A DNA stretch of 64,000 nt from Tritonibacter horizontis (GCF_001518015.1 NZ_LPUY01000054.1:16199-80198); one strand, 5' to 3'; positions 8,936 through 17,882 are shown, counted from the stretch's first letter. The notes: generated by a model not told the origin, from the letters alone. A program made the numbers and translations.

Positions 8936-9957
8936 CGGCCCTGCTTCGTATTACACCGCAGTTGCTGACACTGGCGGCCCTGATGGCGATGGTCACCCTG
9001 TTCTTTCCCGGGTTTCTCAAGATCGAATTCGTCGATGGGCGTCTGGTCGGCCCGGTCATGGATATTCTGAAACGCGGCGCGCCGGTGGGGTTGCTGGCCG
9101 TGGGCATGACGCTGGTGATCGCAACCCGGGGCATCGACCTCAGCGTCGGTACGGTGGTGGCCATCACCGGAGCCGTCACCGCCTGGGCCATCACCAATGG
9201 CTATGGTCTTGGCGGTGCGCTGGTGCTGGCGCTGGCGGCGGGTGCGGTTGCCGGGATCTGGAACGGCTGTCTGGTGGCGATTGCGGGCATTCAGCCCATC
9301 GTCGCCACGCTGATCCTGATGACGTCGGGGCGCGGCATTGCGCAGCTGGTCACCGAGGGGCGCATTCTGACCTTCTCGCATGACGGTCTGGCCTTCTTTG
9401 GCTCCGGCGATCTGCTGGGCATTCCGGTCCCGGCGCTGATCTGGCTGGCGACGGCGATTGGCGTGACGCTGCTGATGCGGCGCACCGCGCTGGGGCTGCT
9501 GGTCGAGGCGGTGGGGGTCAACCGGGCGGCCTCGGCGCTGGCGGGGGTCAACGCGACCGTTCTGCTGATCGCGGTCTATGTCGCCTCCGGCCTCTGTGCG
9601 GCATTGGCGGGGATCATTGCGACCGCCGATATTCGCGGCGCGGATGCCAATAACGCAGGCCTCTGGCTGGAGCTGGATGCGATTCTGGCGGTGGTGATCG
9701 GGGGCAACTCCCTCTTGGGAGGGCGATTCTCGATCGCGGCGGCGCTGCTGGGCGCGCTGATCATCCAGACCATCGACACTGGTATTTTGCTGGCCGGTTT
9801 CCCGTCCGAATACAACCTCGTGATCAAGGCCGCGCTGGTGCTGGTCATCCTCGTGCTGCAAAGCCCCAATCTGGCCGGCCATTGGTACGCGCTGCGGCGC
9901 ACATTCGGTCGTCAACCGGCGGCGACCACCGCGACTGCAAAGGGGGCAAAGCAATGA
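8932..9957 (+). CDS. ytfT: Sugar ABC transporter permease, YtfT-like
   Basis: A 341-residue permease with about nine to ten hydrophobic segments and the CUT2 motif ATRGIDLSVGT. It is one of two adjacent permeases, as in the E. coli ytfQRT-yjfF operon, where the two form the membrane channel. It overlaps both neighbours by four bases (ATGA at each junction), so the three genes are almost certainly translated together. The C-terminal tail after the last membrane segment is basic and threonine-rich. Confidence 0.88.
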   Translation: MTALLRITPQLLTLAALMAMVTLFFPGFLKIEFVDGRLVGPVMDILKRGAPVGLLAVGMTLVIATRGIDLSVGTVVAITGAVTAWAITNGYGLGGALVLALAAGAVAGIWNGCLVAIAGIQPIVATLILMTSGRGIAQLVTEGRILTFSHDGLAFFGSGDLLGIPVPALIWLATAIGVTLLMRRTALGLLVEAVGVNRAASALAGVNATVLLIAVYVASGLCAALAGIIATADIRGADANNAGLWLELDAILAVVIGGNSLLGGRFSIAAALLGALIIQTIDTGILLAGFPSEYNLVIKAALVLVILVLQSPNLAGHWYALRRTFGRQPAATTATAKGAKQ

Positions 9958-10919
9958 ATCCTCGTCTTTATCCGCTGGCCGCGACCATCGCGATCTTTCT
10001 GGTGGCCTGGGTCATCTGTGTGCTGCAGTTTCCCTATATGCTGTCCACCCGCGTGGTCGGGAACCTGCTGACGGACAATGCCTATCTCGGGATCGTTGCG
10101 GTGGGCATGACCATCGTCATCCTGTCCGGCGGCATCGACCTGTCGGTCGGCTCTGTGATCGCCTTTGCGGGGGTGTTCATCTCGGTGATGTTGCGCGATT
10201 CCGGCCTGCATCCGCTCGTGGTCTTTGCGCTCCTGCTGGTGCTGACGACAGCGTTCGGGGCGGCGATGGGCTGGCTGATCCATACCCTGGCGATGCCGCC
10301 CTTTATCGTCACCCTGGCCGGCATGTTTCTGGCCCGTGGCCTGGCCTATATGCTCACCATCGACTCGGTGCCAATCAACCACGGCTTTTACAAGTTCCTG
10401 AACGACGCCTATTGGCTGATGCCGGGCAAGGGGCGGCTGACCCTGATCGGCGTGGTGATGTTGCTGACCGTGGCGGTTGGCATGGTCGTCGCGCATCGGA
10501 CCAAGTTCGGCGCCTCGGTTCTGGCCCTCGGCGGCGGCGAGGCCACGGCGCGGCTGATGGGGGTGCGCGTCGGCGCCACCACGGTTGCGATCTATGCCTT
10601 CTCCGGCTTCATGGCGGGACTCGCAGGCATTGTCTTTTCGATCTACACCAGTTCCGGCTACCCGCTGGCGACGGTCGGCACCGAGCTTACCGCCATCGCG
10701 GCGGTGGTGATCGGGGGCACTTTGCTGACCGGCGGCGCGGGGTTCGTCTTTGGCACCCTGATCGGCGTGCTGACCATGGGGCTGATCCAGACCTTCATCG
10801 TCTTTGACGGCACATTGTCGAGCTGGTGGACCAAGATCATCATCGGCATCTTGCTGCTCAGCTTTATTCTGCTGCAAAAGGGCCTGATGCGTCTATCAAC
10901 CGTGGGACAGCGCGCATGA
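9954..10919 (+). CDS. yjfF: Sugar ABC transporter permease, YjfF-like
   Basis: A 321-residue permease with the motif SGGIDLSVGSV and FIVTLAGMF, typical of the YjfF half of the galactofuranose transporter. The ATG at 9954 overlaps the stop of ytfT and gives a normal N-terminus; the frame continues further upstream but only inside ytfT. It ends 45 bases before the epimerase gene and belongs to the same operon. Confidence 0.88.
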   Translation: MNPRLYPLAATIAIFLVAWVICVLQFPYMLSTRVVGNLLTDNAYLGIVAVGMTIVILSGGIDLSVGSVIAFAGVFISVMLRDSGLHPLVVFALLLVLTTAFGAAMGWLIHTLAMPPFIVTLAGMFLARGLAYMLTIDSVPINHGFYKFLNDAYWLMPGKGRLTLIGVVMLLTVAVGMVVAHRTKFGASVLALGGGEATARLMGVRVGATTVAIYAFSGFMAGLAGIVFSIYTSSGYPLATVGTELTAIAAVVIGGTLLTGGAGFVFGTLIGVLTMGLIQTFIVFDGTLSSWWTKIIIGILLLSFILLQKGLMRLSTVGQRA

Positions 10920-10964
10920 CCGCGCTGTTCGACATCACATCGCAACCCGCAGGAGCCCGCCCCC

Positions 10965-11948
10965 ATGTCCGTTGACCTCTTTGGTACCTTGCCCGATGGG
11001 CGCACCGTTGACCGGATCACCATCGCCGCCGGCGATATGGAGGCTGCCGTTCTGACCTGGGGCGCGACCGTGCAGGACCTGCGGGTCGGCGACCAGCGTG
11101 TGGTGCTCGGCGCGGACCATCTGGACACCTACCTGGGCGATCTGCTCTATGCCGGTGCCATTGTCGGCCGTTTTGCCAACCGCATCGGCAACGCGCGGTT
11201 CTCCCTGGGGTCAAAAACCTATCACACTGATGCCAATTTCCGTGACCGTCATTCGCTGCATGGCGGTAAAGGCGGCACCGGAGAGTTGCTCTGGACGCTG
11301 GCGGAGCACGGCGCAGATTTCGCACGGCTGCGCCTTGTTCTGCCGGATGGCGACATGGGCTTTCCGGGCGAGATGACGGTTGACGCCACCTACCGGATCG
11401 AGGCGCCAGCGACCCTGCGGGTCGACATCACCGCGCAATCGACCAAGGCGACGCCCTGCAGTTTTGCCCACCATGGCTATTTCGTGCTCGATGACAGTGG
11501 CGACATTCTCGGCCATCAGTTGCAGATCGAGGCCGACCATTATCTGCCGGTGGACGCGGATCTGATCCCGACGGGGCAGATCGCGCCGGTTGCGCAGACC
11601 GATTTTGATTTTCGCCGTGCCCGTCCGGTGGGCGGTGCCGACTATGACCATAATTTCTGCCTGAGGGGCAAGGCCACCGCGCTGCGGGATGTCGCGCGCC
11701 TGACCAGCGGCACGGGCGGCCTGTCCCTGACGGTGGCGACGGTCGAACCCGGCCTGCAGGTCTATGACGGTGCGCATCTCGGCGGTGCCACCGGTCACGC
11801 GGGGGGGCGGCTGCGCTCCAATGCCGGCCTGGCGCTGGAAACCCAGGCCTGGCCCGATAGTCCGAACCGGCCAGAGTTCCCGCCCTGCATCCTGCAGCCG
11901 GGCGAGACGTACAAGACCGAAACCCACTACCGGTTCGAACGCAGCTAG
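10965..11948 (+). CDS. galM: Aldose 1-epimerase
   Basis: A 327-residue mutarotase that interconverts alpha and beta anomers of aldoses. Family features are NRIGNARFSL, HSLHGGKGG (one catalytic His is in this stretch), FAHHGYFVLD (second His pair) and the C-terminal LALETQAWPDSPNRPEFP motif containing the catalytic Glu. It completes the sugar cluster, since the dehydrogenase is expected to act on one anomer. An aggagcccg ribosome site precedes the ATG. Its stop overlaps the end of the convergent btaB gene by four bases. Confidence 0.93.
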   Translation: MSVDLFGTLPDGRTVDRITIAAGDMEAAVLTWGATVQDLRVGDQRVVLGADHLDTYLGDLLYAGAIVGRFANRIGNARFSLGSKTYHTDANFRDRHSLHGGKGGTGELLWTLAEHGADFARLRLVLPDGDMGFPGEMTVDATYRIEAPATLRVDITAQSTKATPCSFAHHGYFVLDDSGDILGHQLQIEADHYLPVDADLIPTGQIAPVAQTDFDFRRARPVGGADYDHNFCLRGKATALRDVARLTSGTGGLSLTVATVEPGLQVYDGAHLGGATGHAGGRLRSNAGLALETQAWPDSPNRPEFPPCILQPGETYKTETHYRFERS

Positions 11949-12616
11949 ATCGCGTCGGGCCGCCGCTCCGACCTTGGTTTCTGGATCACGCCGTATTGCG
12001 CGTAGCCGCGATAGAGCTGCCGGTGCGTGACCTTTGCGCCATGCGGCGCGGCGATGCGGGTCAGGACCCGGTCCAGATCCCTCCGGGGCGCGACGTGGAA
12101 TTTCTGCAGCCACCGGTTCAACGCTGCCTCGAACCAGCGGGGCCAGCCGCTTTGATCGGAAAAATCGACAACATGCAGTGATCCACCCGGCGTGAGATGG
12201 CGATAGGCCATCCGCAGGGCCGCCTGCCAGTCGGGGATCATCGACACGCCATAGGAAATGAATATCCGGTCGAATTCGGCCCGGCGAAACAATTGGCCCG
12301 CGTCAAAATCACAGGCATCCGCCTGCGCCAGTTGCACCCGCGTGCCCAGCTTGGCGCGGGCGGAGGTCAGCATCTCGGATGAGATATCCAGCCCGTAGAA
12401 TGCACAATGCGGATAGGTCCTGGCCGCCACCTGCAGGTTGCGCCCGGTGCCGCAGGCCACCTCCAGGATATGCGCACCCGCCTTGGGATTGAGATCGGCA
12501 ATCAGCCGGTCGCGTCCAAAGAGATAGTATTTGCGGGTCAGGTCATAGATCAGCCGTTGGCGGCGATAGGTCTGATCCATCAGCGCGGCATGCGATTTTG
12601 GTGTGGAATCAAGCAT
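11945..12616 (-). CDS. btaB: Betaine-lipid N-methyltransferase
   Basis: A 223-residue SAM-dependent methyltransferase with the binding motif LEVACGTGRN and a following acidic loop (GLDIS). It lies five bases after btaA, so it should be BtaB, which methylates diacylglyceryl-homoserine three times to the betaine lipid DGTS. The start at 12616 was chosen because upstream residues in this frame are arginine-rich shadow sequence inside btaA. Expected to act at the inner membrane, most likely under phosphate limitation together with plcP and btaA. Confidence 0.88.
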   Translation of the reverse strand: MLDSTPKSHAALMDQTYRRQRLIYDLTRKYYLFGRDRLIADLNPKAGAHILEVACGTGRNLQVAARTYPHCAFYGLDISSEMLTSARAKLGTRVQLAQADACDFDAGQLFRRAEFDRIFISYGVSMIPDWQAALRMAYRHLTPGGSLHVVDFSDQSGWPRWFEAALNRWLQKFHVAPRRDLDRVLTRIAAPHGAKVTHRQLYRGYAQYGVIQKPRSERRPDAI

Positions 12617-12621
12617 CTGTG

Positions 12622-13839
12622 TCAGCCCTGAAAACGATAGAGGTGAAAGCCGCCGTAGATGGCAGACCGGTCCTGCGCCGTGCCCCGTGCCGAGGCGTCG
12701 GCATCGTACCGCCAACGCGACAGGATCTCTGGCCGGACCCGACCGGGCAGGATGTCCTCGGTGCCGCCGGTGCGAAAGATCACCCGCGCGCCGGGTGTCG
12801 CGGTCCGTGTGATTTCGCCCCACAAGGCGTTCAGCTGGCTGTCGTTCATCCAGTCCTGCGCATCCAGCAGCACATAGCCCTGTTTCGACCCTTCGGGCGC
12901 CTCTGCCAGCAGATCGGTCAGCGACCGGTTCACGATCTGCCCGCGATTGGCAGCCGCGCGCAGGGCTTCGAAATTCTCGCGCTGCAGATAGGGCGGCAGG
13001 GCGCCGTCCGGTGCCGGGTCATAGCTGCGCGAAAAGGCCTGCCAGGCAAAATAGTTCTCCCGCACCGGGAAGTCGCACATCAGCTTGCGCACCCGCTCGC
13101 GCAGGACAGGCAGCACATCGCCGTCGCCGTCCGCGGCCAGTTTGTCATATTGCGCCGGTGGAATGCCAAGCCCGAACAGCGAGGCGCGAAATCCGGCCAG
13201 CTTGCGCACCAGCCACATGTCGAAAAGGGGTGCGATTTTGCTGTCGAAAAAGACCTGCTGCTCTGCCAGCGTGCGCGCCGCCAGGAAAGGGGCGAAATCG
13301 ACCCGCCCCAGCCGCGCCACCAGATGCGCCGCACCAAGGAACCGCCCCAGCAGGCCAAACCGGTAAAATCCGCGCTGAAACACCGAAATCCGTTGCCGCA
13401 GCGGCTGGCGGGCCTCCCAGAAACGGCGGCTTTCGGCATCCAGTTCTGGCCGGATGTACCGTGCGTATAGCACCGCGTTGCTGGCCATGTCGGCGCGGGC
13501 AAAGAATTGATAAAACGCCGCGTGATCGGGCAGGGCGCGCGCCGCCGCCAGCTTCAGCCGCCCCAGCGCCACATGCGCCGGCGACAGATCAACCGCCGTG
13601 ATCGAGGCCGGCCCGGCAGTGAGATAGGACATCAGGTTGCAGCTGCCGGAGGCAATACAGATCAGGTTGTCGCCGGGCGAGATCTGCAGCGCCTCCATAT
13701 CGACAACCGGATCCTCCCAGATTTGGGGATAGACCAGGCCCAGGAAAAGCCGCGAAAACAGCTGCTCAAGCCGCCCGGTGGTGGCATCCGTGTCTTGCAG
13801 AACAGCGGCATCCAGTTGCGCCTGCGTGGAGATCGTCAT
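12622..13839 (-). CDS. btaA: S-adenosylmethionine:diacylglycerol 3-amino-3-carboxypropyltransferase
   Basis: A 405-residue protein of the BtaA (DUF3419) family. Recognisable pieces are LVYPQIWEDPVVDMEAL, the SAM-site-like CIASGSCNLMSYL and VDLSPAHVALGRLKL. BtaA moves the aminocarboxypropyl group of SAM to diacylglycerol to form diacylglyceryl-homoserine, the backbone of betaine lipids. It begins ten bases after plcP, whose product would supply the diacylglycerol. A gaggc stretch precedes the ATG. Confidence 0.92.
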   Translation of the reverse strand: MTISTQAQLDAAVLQDTDATTGRLEQLFSRLFLGLVYPQIWEDPVVDMEALQISPGDNLICIASGSCNLMSYLTAGPASITAVDLSPAHVALGRLKLAAARALPDHAAFYQFFARADMASNAVLYARYIRPELDAESRRFWEARQPLRQRISVFQRGFYRFGLLGRFLGAAHLVARLGRVDFAPFLAARTLAEQQVFFDSKIAPLFDMWLVRKLAGFRASLFGLGIPPAQYDKLAADGDGDVLPVLRERVRKLMCDFPVRENYFAWQAFSRSYDPAPDGALPPYLQRENFEALRAAANRGQIVNRSLTDLLAEAPEGSKQGYVLLDAQDWMNDSQLNALWGEITRTATPGARVIFRTGGTEDILPGRVRPEILSRWRYDADASARGTAQDRSAIYGGFHLYRFQG

Positions 13840-13849
13840 CGGTCGGGCC

Positions 13850-14650
13850 TCATTCTACATCTTCTAGGTGTTTGTTTTTCCGACGCGCCCGGCGCAGCCG
13901 AAGGCGGCTCTGGCGGGTCGCGCGCTCCCAGTCGATCAGGGCCAGTGTGCCATCGTCCATTTCGACAACGGCGGTGCAGCTTTCGACCCAGTCGCCTGTA
14001 TTCACATAGGAAATCCCATCCATCTCGCGGATGGCGGCGCTGTGGATATGGCCGCAGATCACCCCGTCATAGCCCCCGCGCCGGGCTTCGGCGGTCAGGA
14101 CGTTTTCATATTCGCTGATGAAATTGACGGCCTGTTTGACCTGATGCTTGGCCCATTTCGACAGCGACCAATACTGCCCGCCCCACAGGTGCCGCATCCG
14201 GTTGATCCCGGTGTTCAGCCACAGGATGAATCCATAGGCCCGGTCGCCAAGATGGGCGAGCCATTTGGCGTTCACCACCACGGAATCGAACTGATCGCCA
14301 TGGGTCACCAGATACCGCTTGCCGTTTGCTGCGGTGAAATCCGCCGAATGCACCACTTCGATCCCGCCGAAATGGGTGCCCATGTAAGAGCGCAGAAATT
14401 CGTCGTGATTGCCGGGAATCAGATAGATGGCCGCGCCGTCATGGGCCTTGGCCAGCAGGGCCTGGACCACGTCGTTATGCGCCTGAGGCCACAGGAAACC
14501 ACGCCGCCGAATACGCCAGGCATCCACAATATCGCCCACCAGATAGTAGTTTTCCGCTTCATGCTTGGCGAGAAAATCCAAAAGCAGCCTAGCCTGACAT
14601 CCCGGTGTGCCGAGATGGATATCGGACAAGAAGATGGTACGGTATTTCAT
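13850..14650 (-). CDS. plcP: PlcP-type phospholipase C (calcineurin-like metallophosphoesterase)
   Basis: A 266-residue metallophosphoesterase with SDIHLG (9-14), GDIVDAW, GNHDEFLR, THGDQFD and GHIHSA motifs, which together form the two-metal site. Automatic pipelines often label such proteins LpxH-like UDP-diacylglucosamine diphosphatase. Its position directly upstream of btaA-btaB indicates PlcP instead, the enzyme shown in Sinorhizobium and marine bacteria to release diacylglycerol from phosphatidylcholine/ethanolamine during phosphate starvation. No signal peptide is visible. A PHO-box-like site lies 48 bases upstream of the ATG. Confidence 0.85.
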   Translation of the reverse strand: MKYRTIFLSDIHLGTPGCQARLLLDFLAKHEAENYYLVGDIVDAWRIRRRGFLWPQAHNDVVQALLAKAHDGAAIYLIPGNHDEFLRSYMGTHFGGIEVVHSADFTAANGKRYLVTHGDQFDSVVVNAKWLAHLGDRAYGFILWLNTGINRMRHLWGGQYWSLSKWAKHQVKQAVNFISEYENVLTAEARRGGYDGVICGHIHSAAIREMDGISYVNTGDWVESCTAVVEMDDGTLALIDWERATRQSRLRLRRARRKNKHLEDVE

Positions 14651-14697
14651 GCTTCGTATCCGGCTCCTATACGTGGCACAGACCCTAGCGCGGCTCG

Positions 14698-14715
14698 ATA
14701 ACAGAACCGTGACAC
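14698..14715 (-). promoter_or_regulatory. Candidate PHO box upstream of plcP-btaA-btaB
   Basis: Read on the minus strand the site is GTGTCAC GGTT CTGTTAT, two seven-base half-sites 11 bp apart that match the PhoB half-site CTGTCAT at 5 of 7 and 6 of 7 positions. On the plus strand gtgac-type elements recur at 14709 and 14719. The distance to the plcP start (48 bases) fits a PhoB site replacing the -35 region. Not experimentally supported. Confidence 0.5.
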
Positions 14716-15007
14716 AGGGTGACGTAGGGTTAGCACAAGCCTAGCCCAAACCCATGCAAATCACGACAGGGAATTCGCTCTCTTGCCGGTTTCTTGATGG
14801 GGGCGCCTCCTGCGAAGGCGACGAAAAGGTCGCTTCTGGCCGATCCTCGGCGGCGACAGGGAAAAGGGCTGCGAGGCGATCATCACACCGCAAAGGCGCG
14901 GATCACGGCAGCATAGATTTTCGAAGGAAAACGGCACCCCTCTGCGCGGCAGAGGCAAATCCTCTGACAAGAAAGGCAGAACTATCTGGTGCTTTTCAAA
15001 GGGATGA
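14716..15007. other. Intergenic stretch upstream of plcP
   Basis: I find no convincing gene here. Short open frames exist on both strands but lack ribosome sites and have no protein-like composition. The region contains the far end of the plcP promoter and sequence downstream of tRNA-Ala. Confidence 0.5.
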
Positions 15008-15083
15008 TGGTGGAGCCTAGCGGGATCGAACCGCTGACCTCCTGCATGCCATGCAGGCGCTCTCCCAGCTGAGCTAAGGCCCC
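15008..15083 (-). tRNA. tRNA-Ala (anticodon GGC)
   Basis: The minus strand folds into a complete 76-base tRNA with encoded CCA. The acceptor stem GGGGCCT pairs with AGGCTCC (one G-U), the D arm has AGCTCAGCTGGGAGAGC, and the anticodon stem CCTGC/GCAGG encloses loop ATGGCAT with anticodon GGC. The T arm contains GGTTCGATCC. Confidence 0.97.
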
Positions 15084-15301
15084 ATCTTACCCCGGCGGAG
15101 CGCTGCGCTCCTTCGGTGTGAGAGGTCGTTTAAGGGAGGATCAGAGAGGCTGCAAGTGGAAAATGCAGCGGCGGGTTCAGTTTTTTGACCGGCGCGTCTG
15201 TCCGTGGTGCGGGGCCGGAAACAATGGCCCGCGCGGCTGTCTGCAGGCAGACCGCACCCCCACGCCCCTGATGTCAGGCGCGCGGGGAAGCGGGCAGGGC
15301 T

Positions 15302-15631
15302 TCAGGTTTCCTCGTCTTCCGAGGCAACATCCGCGATTTCGTCGAGGGAGACATTGTCCTCGTCGTCGTCATCTTCCAGAACGTCGTCGCCGAGGTCCAG
15401 ATCTACGGATTCTTCATCATCCTCCAGCACGACCTCGTCAGCGCTGTCATCTTTCTTGGCCTTCAGGCTTGCGGCGTCTTCTGCGTCGGCTTCGATCATC
15501 CGGCTCTTGGATGTGTCGATCACCACGACATCGCCCGTATAGGGGCTGACGATCGGGTTCTTGTTCAGGTCGTAAAAGCGTTTGCCGGTGGTCGGGCAGA
15601 CACGTTTCGTACCCCATTCTTCCTTGGGCAT
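15302..15631 (-). CDS. FYDLN-acid family protein (TIGR02300 type)
   Basis: A 109-residue protein conserved in alphaproteobacteria, function unknown. The N-terminus has the family signature WGTKRVCPTTGKRFYDLNKN, then VSPYTG, and the C-terminal half is very acidic with runs of D and E. Only one cysteine of the usual pair is present (CPTTG), so a zinc site like that of some relatives is unlikely. It probably acts through interaction with a basic partner (inference from charge). It lies next to tRNA-Ala and is divergent from the metallopeptidase gene. Confidence 0.88.
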   Translation of the reverse strand: MPKEEWGTKRVCPTTGKRFYDLNKNPIVSPYTGDVVVIDTSKSRMIEADAEDAASLKAKKDDSADEVVLEDDEESVDLDLGDDVLEDDDDEDNVSLDEIADVASEDEET

Positions 15632-15740
15632 GTGGATCCCCTTGATAAAAGCGTGAGTCGGTTCGACGATTCAGGTGCCTTGCCATATGCGGCGGGGCCT
15701 GTCAAAGCCTTTGCGTGCCTGCTTCGGGAGAGGGTAAACC

Positions 15741-16448
15741 ATGTCAGAACTGTGCCTGCCCGGCGATCCAGAGGTGCGGGTCCGACTTCGCCGATCCCCG
15801 CGCGCGCGTCGCTTGTCGCTGCGGGTCTCTGCGCTCGACGGGCGCGTGACCCTGACCTTGCCGCAGCGGGTGCCGGAACGGGAAGGGCGCGCCTTTCTGG
15901 CCGAAAAGGAAGACTGGATCCGCAGCCATCTGGCGCGGCAGCCCGATCAGATCTACATCGCCCCCGGCCAGGTGTTGCCGCTGGATGGGGTCGAGACCGA
16001 GATCCGCCCCGGCATCGGGCGGCGCGTCCTGTGGCACCCAGGCCGCCTGGAGGTGCCCGGCCCGGCCCCGGCACGCCGGTTGGAACGGTTCCTGCGCGAG
16101 CTCGCCCGCGACCGTCTGGCCGCTGCATCGGATCACTACGCGGCCCGGCTTGGCCGCCGCTATCAAAGCCTCACCCTGCGCGACACCCGGTCGCGCTGGG
16201 GGTCCTGTTCCTCTGCCGGGGGGCTGATGTATTCCTGGCGGCTGATCCTCGCGCCGCCCGAGGTGCTGCGCTATGTCGCCGCGCATGAGGTCGCGCATTT
16301 GCAGGAGATGAACCATTCGCCTGCGTTTTGGGCTGTGGTGACCGATCTCTATGGCGATTACGCATCGGCGCGGGCCTGGCTGCGCACGGATGGCAATACT
16401 TTGCACAGATACCGGTTCGAGGACGCGCCCGCGGGCGAAAGGGATTGA
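15741..16448 (+). CDS. YgjP-like metallopeptidase domain protein
   Basis: A 235-residue protein of the YgjP/DUF45 family with zinc motif H182-E-V-A-H186 followed by LQEMNHSPAFW, and the upstream strand WGSCSSAGGLMYSWRL (153-168) characteristic of the family. These are soluble cytoplasmic zinc proteins of uncertain role, and E. coli YgjP has been reported to act on nucleotides. The N-terminal 60 residues are the usual beta-rich domain. Transcribed alone, divergent from the FYDLN gene and followed by a GntR gene. Confidence 0.85.
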   Translation: MSELCLPGDPEVRVRLRRSPRARRLSLRVSALDGRVTLTLPQRVPEREGRAFLAEKEDWIRSHLARQPDQIYIAPGQVLPLDGVETEIRPGIGRRVLWHPGRLEVPGPAPARRLERFLRELARDRLAAASDHYAARLGRRYQSLTLRDTRSRWGSCSSAGGLMYSWRLILAPPEVLRYVAAHEVAHLQEMNHSPAFWAVVTDLYGDYASARAWLRTDGNTLHRYRFEDAPAGERD

Positions 16449-16461
16449 TCTCACCGATTTT

Positions 16462-16471
16462 TGTGATCACA
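16462..16471. promoter_or_regulatory. TGTGATCACA palindrome before the GntR gene
   Basis: A perfect ten-base palindrome sits seven bases before the start codon of the GntR-family gene. Its form is close to the short palindromes bound by FCD-type GntR repressors, so autoregulation is plausible. Confidence 0.4.
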
Positions 16472-16478
16472 TGTCGAA

Positions 16479-17141
16479 ATGGACAAAATACTGACCGGCA
16501 ACCGCCCGATTGCGGAAAACACAGGCTCGGCACATGATCGGGTCTATCGGGCGTTGCGCACCCGGATCATGCATGGGGCAATTGCGCCGGGCGAGGCCCT
16601 GACCCTGCGCGGGATCGGCAAGGAATACGGGGTTTCGATGACCCCGGCCCGGGAATCCGTGCGCCGTCTGGTGGCCGAGGGGGCGCTGTTCCTGTCCAGT
16701 TCGGGCCGGGTGTCGACCCCGGAACTGTCCAACGAGCGGATCGAGGAGCTGGCCGCCCTGCGGGCGCTGCTGGAGGTCGAACTATCGAGCCGCGCGCTGC
16801 CGCGTGCCCATATGGCCCTGATCGACCGGTTGCAGGCGATCAATGGCACCGTGGCAGAGATGATCTCCAAACGCGATGCCATCGGCTATATCCGCACCAA
16901 CCTGGAATTTCACCGCACCCTGTACCTGCGGGCGCAGGCGCCGGCCATGCTGGCGATGGCGGAAACGGTCTGGCTGCAACTGGGCCCGACCATGCGGGCG
17001 CTCTATGGTCGCCTCGGGCGGACCGAGCCGCCGCATAACCACAAGCTGATCATCGCCGCGCTCAAGGCCGGCGATGAACCGGGCCTGCGGCTTGCGGTGC
17101 GCACGGATGTCACCCAGGGGCTGCGGCTGCTGGCGGGCTGA
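16479..17141 (+). CDS. GntR-family transcriptional regulator with FCD domain
   Basis: A 220-residue regulator. Residues about 20-85 form the winged helix (YRALRTRIMHGAIAPGEALT, then GVSMTPARESVRRLVAEGAL), and the rest is an all-helical FCD ligand domain with metal-type residues in the EFHRTLY and HNHKLI segments. FCD regulators usually sense small organic acids. The target is unknown; the convergent rpiB gene is a neighbour but not divergent, so the sequence does not link them. A short palindrome lies upstream. Confidence 0.88.
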   Translation: MDKILTGNRPIAENTGSAHDRVYRALRTRIMHGAIAPGEALTLRGIGKEYGVSMTPARESVRRLVAEGALFLSSSGRVSTPELSNERIEELAALRALLEVELSSRALPRAHMALIDRLQAINGTVAEMISKRDAIGYIRTNLEFHRTLYLRAQAPAMLAMAETVWLQLGPTMRALYGRLGRTEPPHNHKLIIAALKAGDEPGLRLAVRTDVTQGLRLLAG

Positions 17142-17180
17142 AGGCGCGCAGCAGCCGGCCCGCCCCGTCAAGCCCGGCTT

Positions 17181-17255
17181 GACCAATCTGCTCAGGTCAA
17201 CCCAGCCGGACCAACCCGGCCGGACCAACCCGCCCTGACCAACCCGGCTTGAACG
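17181..17255. repeat. Degenerate tandem repeat, unit near 14 bp
   Basis: About five imperfect copies of a unit like GGACCAACCCGGCC follow one another between the convergent GntR and rpiB genes. The best copies are near 17208-17240. It encodes no protein. Confidence 0.6.
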
Positions 17256-17292
17256 CGCGGGCCGGGATGCGCCCGGCCCGGTGGCGGATTTG

Positions 17293-17742
17293 TTACGCTT
17301 CCAGCGCGGTGATCATATCCACGCGGGTGCCGTGACGGCCGCCTTCGAACTCTGCCGACAGGAAGGCGCCCACGATATCCAGCGCCAGCGCCTCGCCGAT
17401 CACCCGCGCGCCGAGCGACAGCATGTTGGCATCGTTGTGCTGGCGGATCATCCGGGCCGACAGCGCATCGCTGCAAACACCGCAGCGGATGCCCTTGACC
17501 TTGTTCGCGGCCATCATGATGCCCTGTCCGGTGCCGCAGAGCACAATGCCCAGCTGACAATCGCCAGAGGCCACGCGTTCGGCCGCCGCCGCGCCGTGTT
17601 TGGGGTAGTGGGTGCTTTCGGGCGTTGTGGGGCCGATATCGACCACCTCCCAGCCCAGATCGGCGATATGCGTGGCCAGGGTCTGGCGCAGCGCAATGGC
17701 GGCGTGGTCACTGGATAAAACGATGCGTTTGCGGGTGGTCAT
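17293..17742 (-). CDS. rpiB: Ribose-5-phosphate isomerase B family
   Basis: A 149-residue RpiB/LacAB sugar-phosphate isomerase. Key features are SSDHAAIALR near the start, the active-site cysteine C69 in CGTGQG, and the RQHNDANMLSLGAR stretch. It interconverts ribose 5-phosphate and ribulose 5-phosphate; some relatives act on other phosphates such as allose or erythrulose derivatives. It is tail-to-tail with the GntR gene and upstream of nothing on its own strand except the repeat region. Confidence 0.9.
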   Translation of the reverse strand: MTTRKRIVLSSDHAAIALRQTLATHIADLGWEVVDIGPTTPESTHYPKHGAAAAERVASGDCQLGIVLCGTGQGIMMAANKVKGIRCGVCSDALSARMIRQHNDANMLSLGARVIGEALALDIVGAFLSAEFEGGRHGTRVDMITALEA

Positions 17743-17853
17743 AACAAAGTGTCCCTTTTGAAAAGAGCGGTCAATCGCAGGAGGAGGGGTTCCGGCCCTC
17801 CTTAATCCGACCGGGCCAGTTCGTCGACAGGGGAATGCAGCCCACCCCGATGC

Positions 17854-17882
17854 AAAACACCCCCGCCGGTGAAGCGAGGGTG
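17854..17882 (-). terminator. Intrinsic terminator after accA
   Basis: On the minus strand CACCCTCGC pairs with GCGGGGGTG (one G-U) around a seven-base loop, followed by four T. It starts 32 bases after the accA stop. Confidence 0.55.

Noticed and set aside
13850..14650. LpxH (UDP-2,3-diacylglucosamine diphosphatase)
   Set aside because: Motifs are shared by the whole metallophosphoesterase family; the tight linkage with btaA-btaB favours PlcP.
15118..15549. Open frames on the plus strand over the FYDLN-acid gene
   Set aside because: Serine runs there are only the complement of the acidic tail codons of the real minus-strand gene.
17181..17255. CRISPR-like repeat array
   Set aside because: Copies are short, degenerate and directly adjacent, without spacers and without cas genes; it is a simple tandem repeat.
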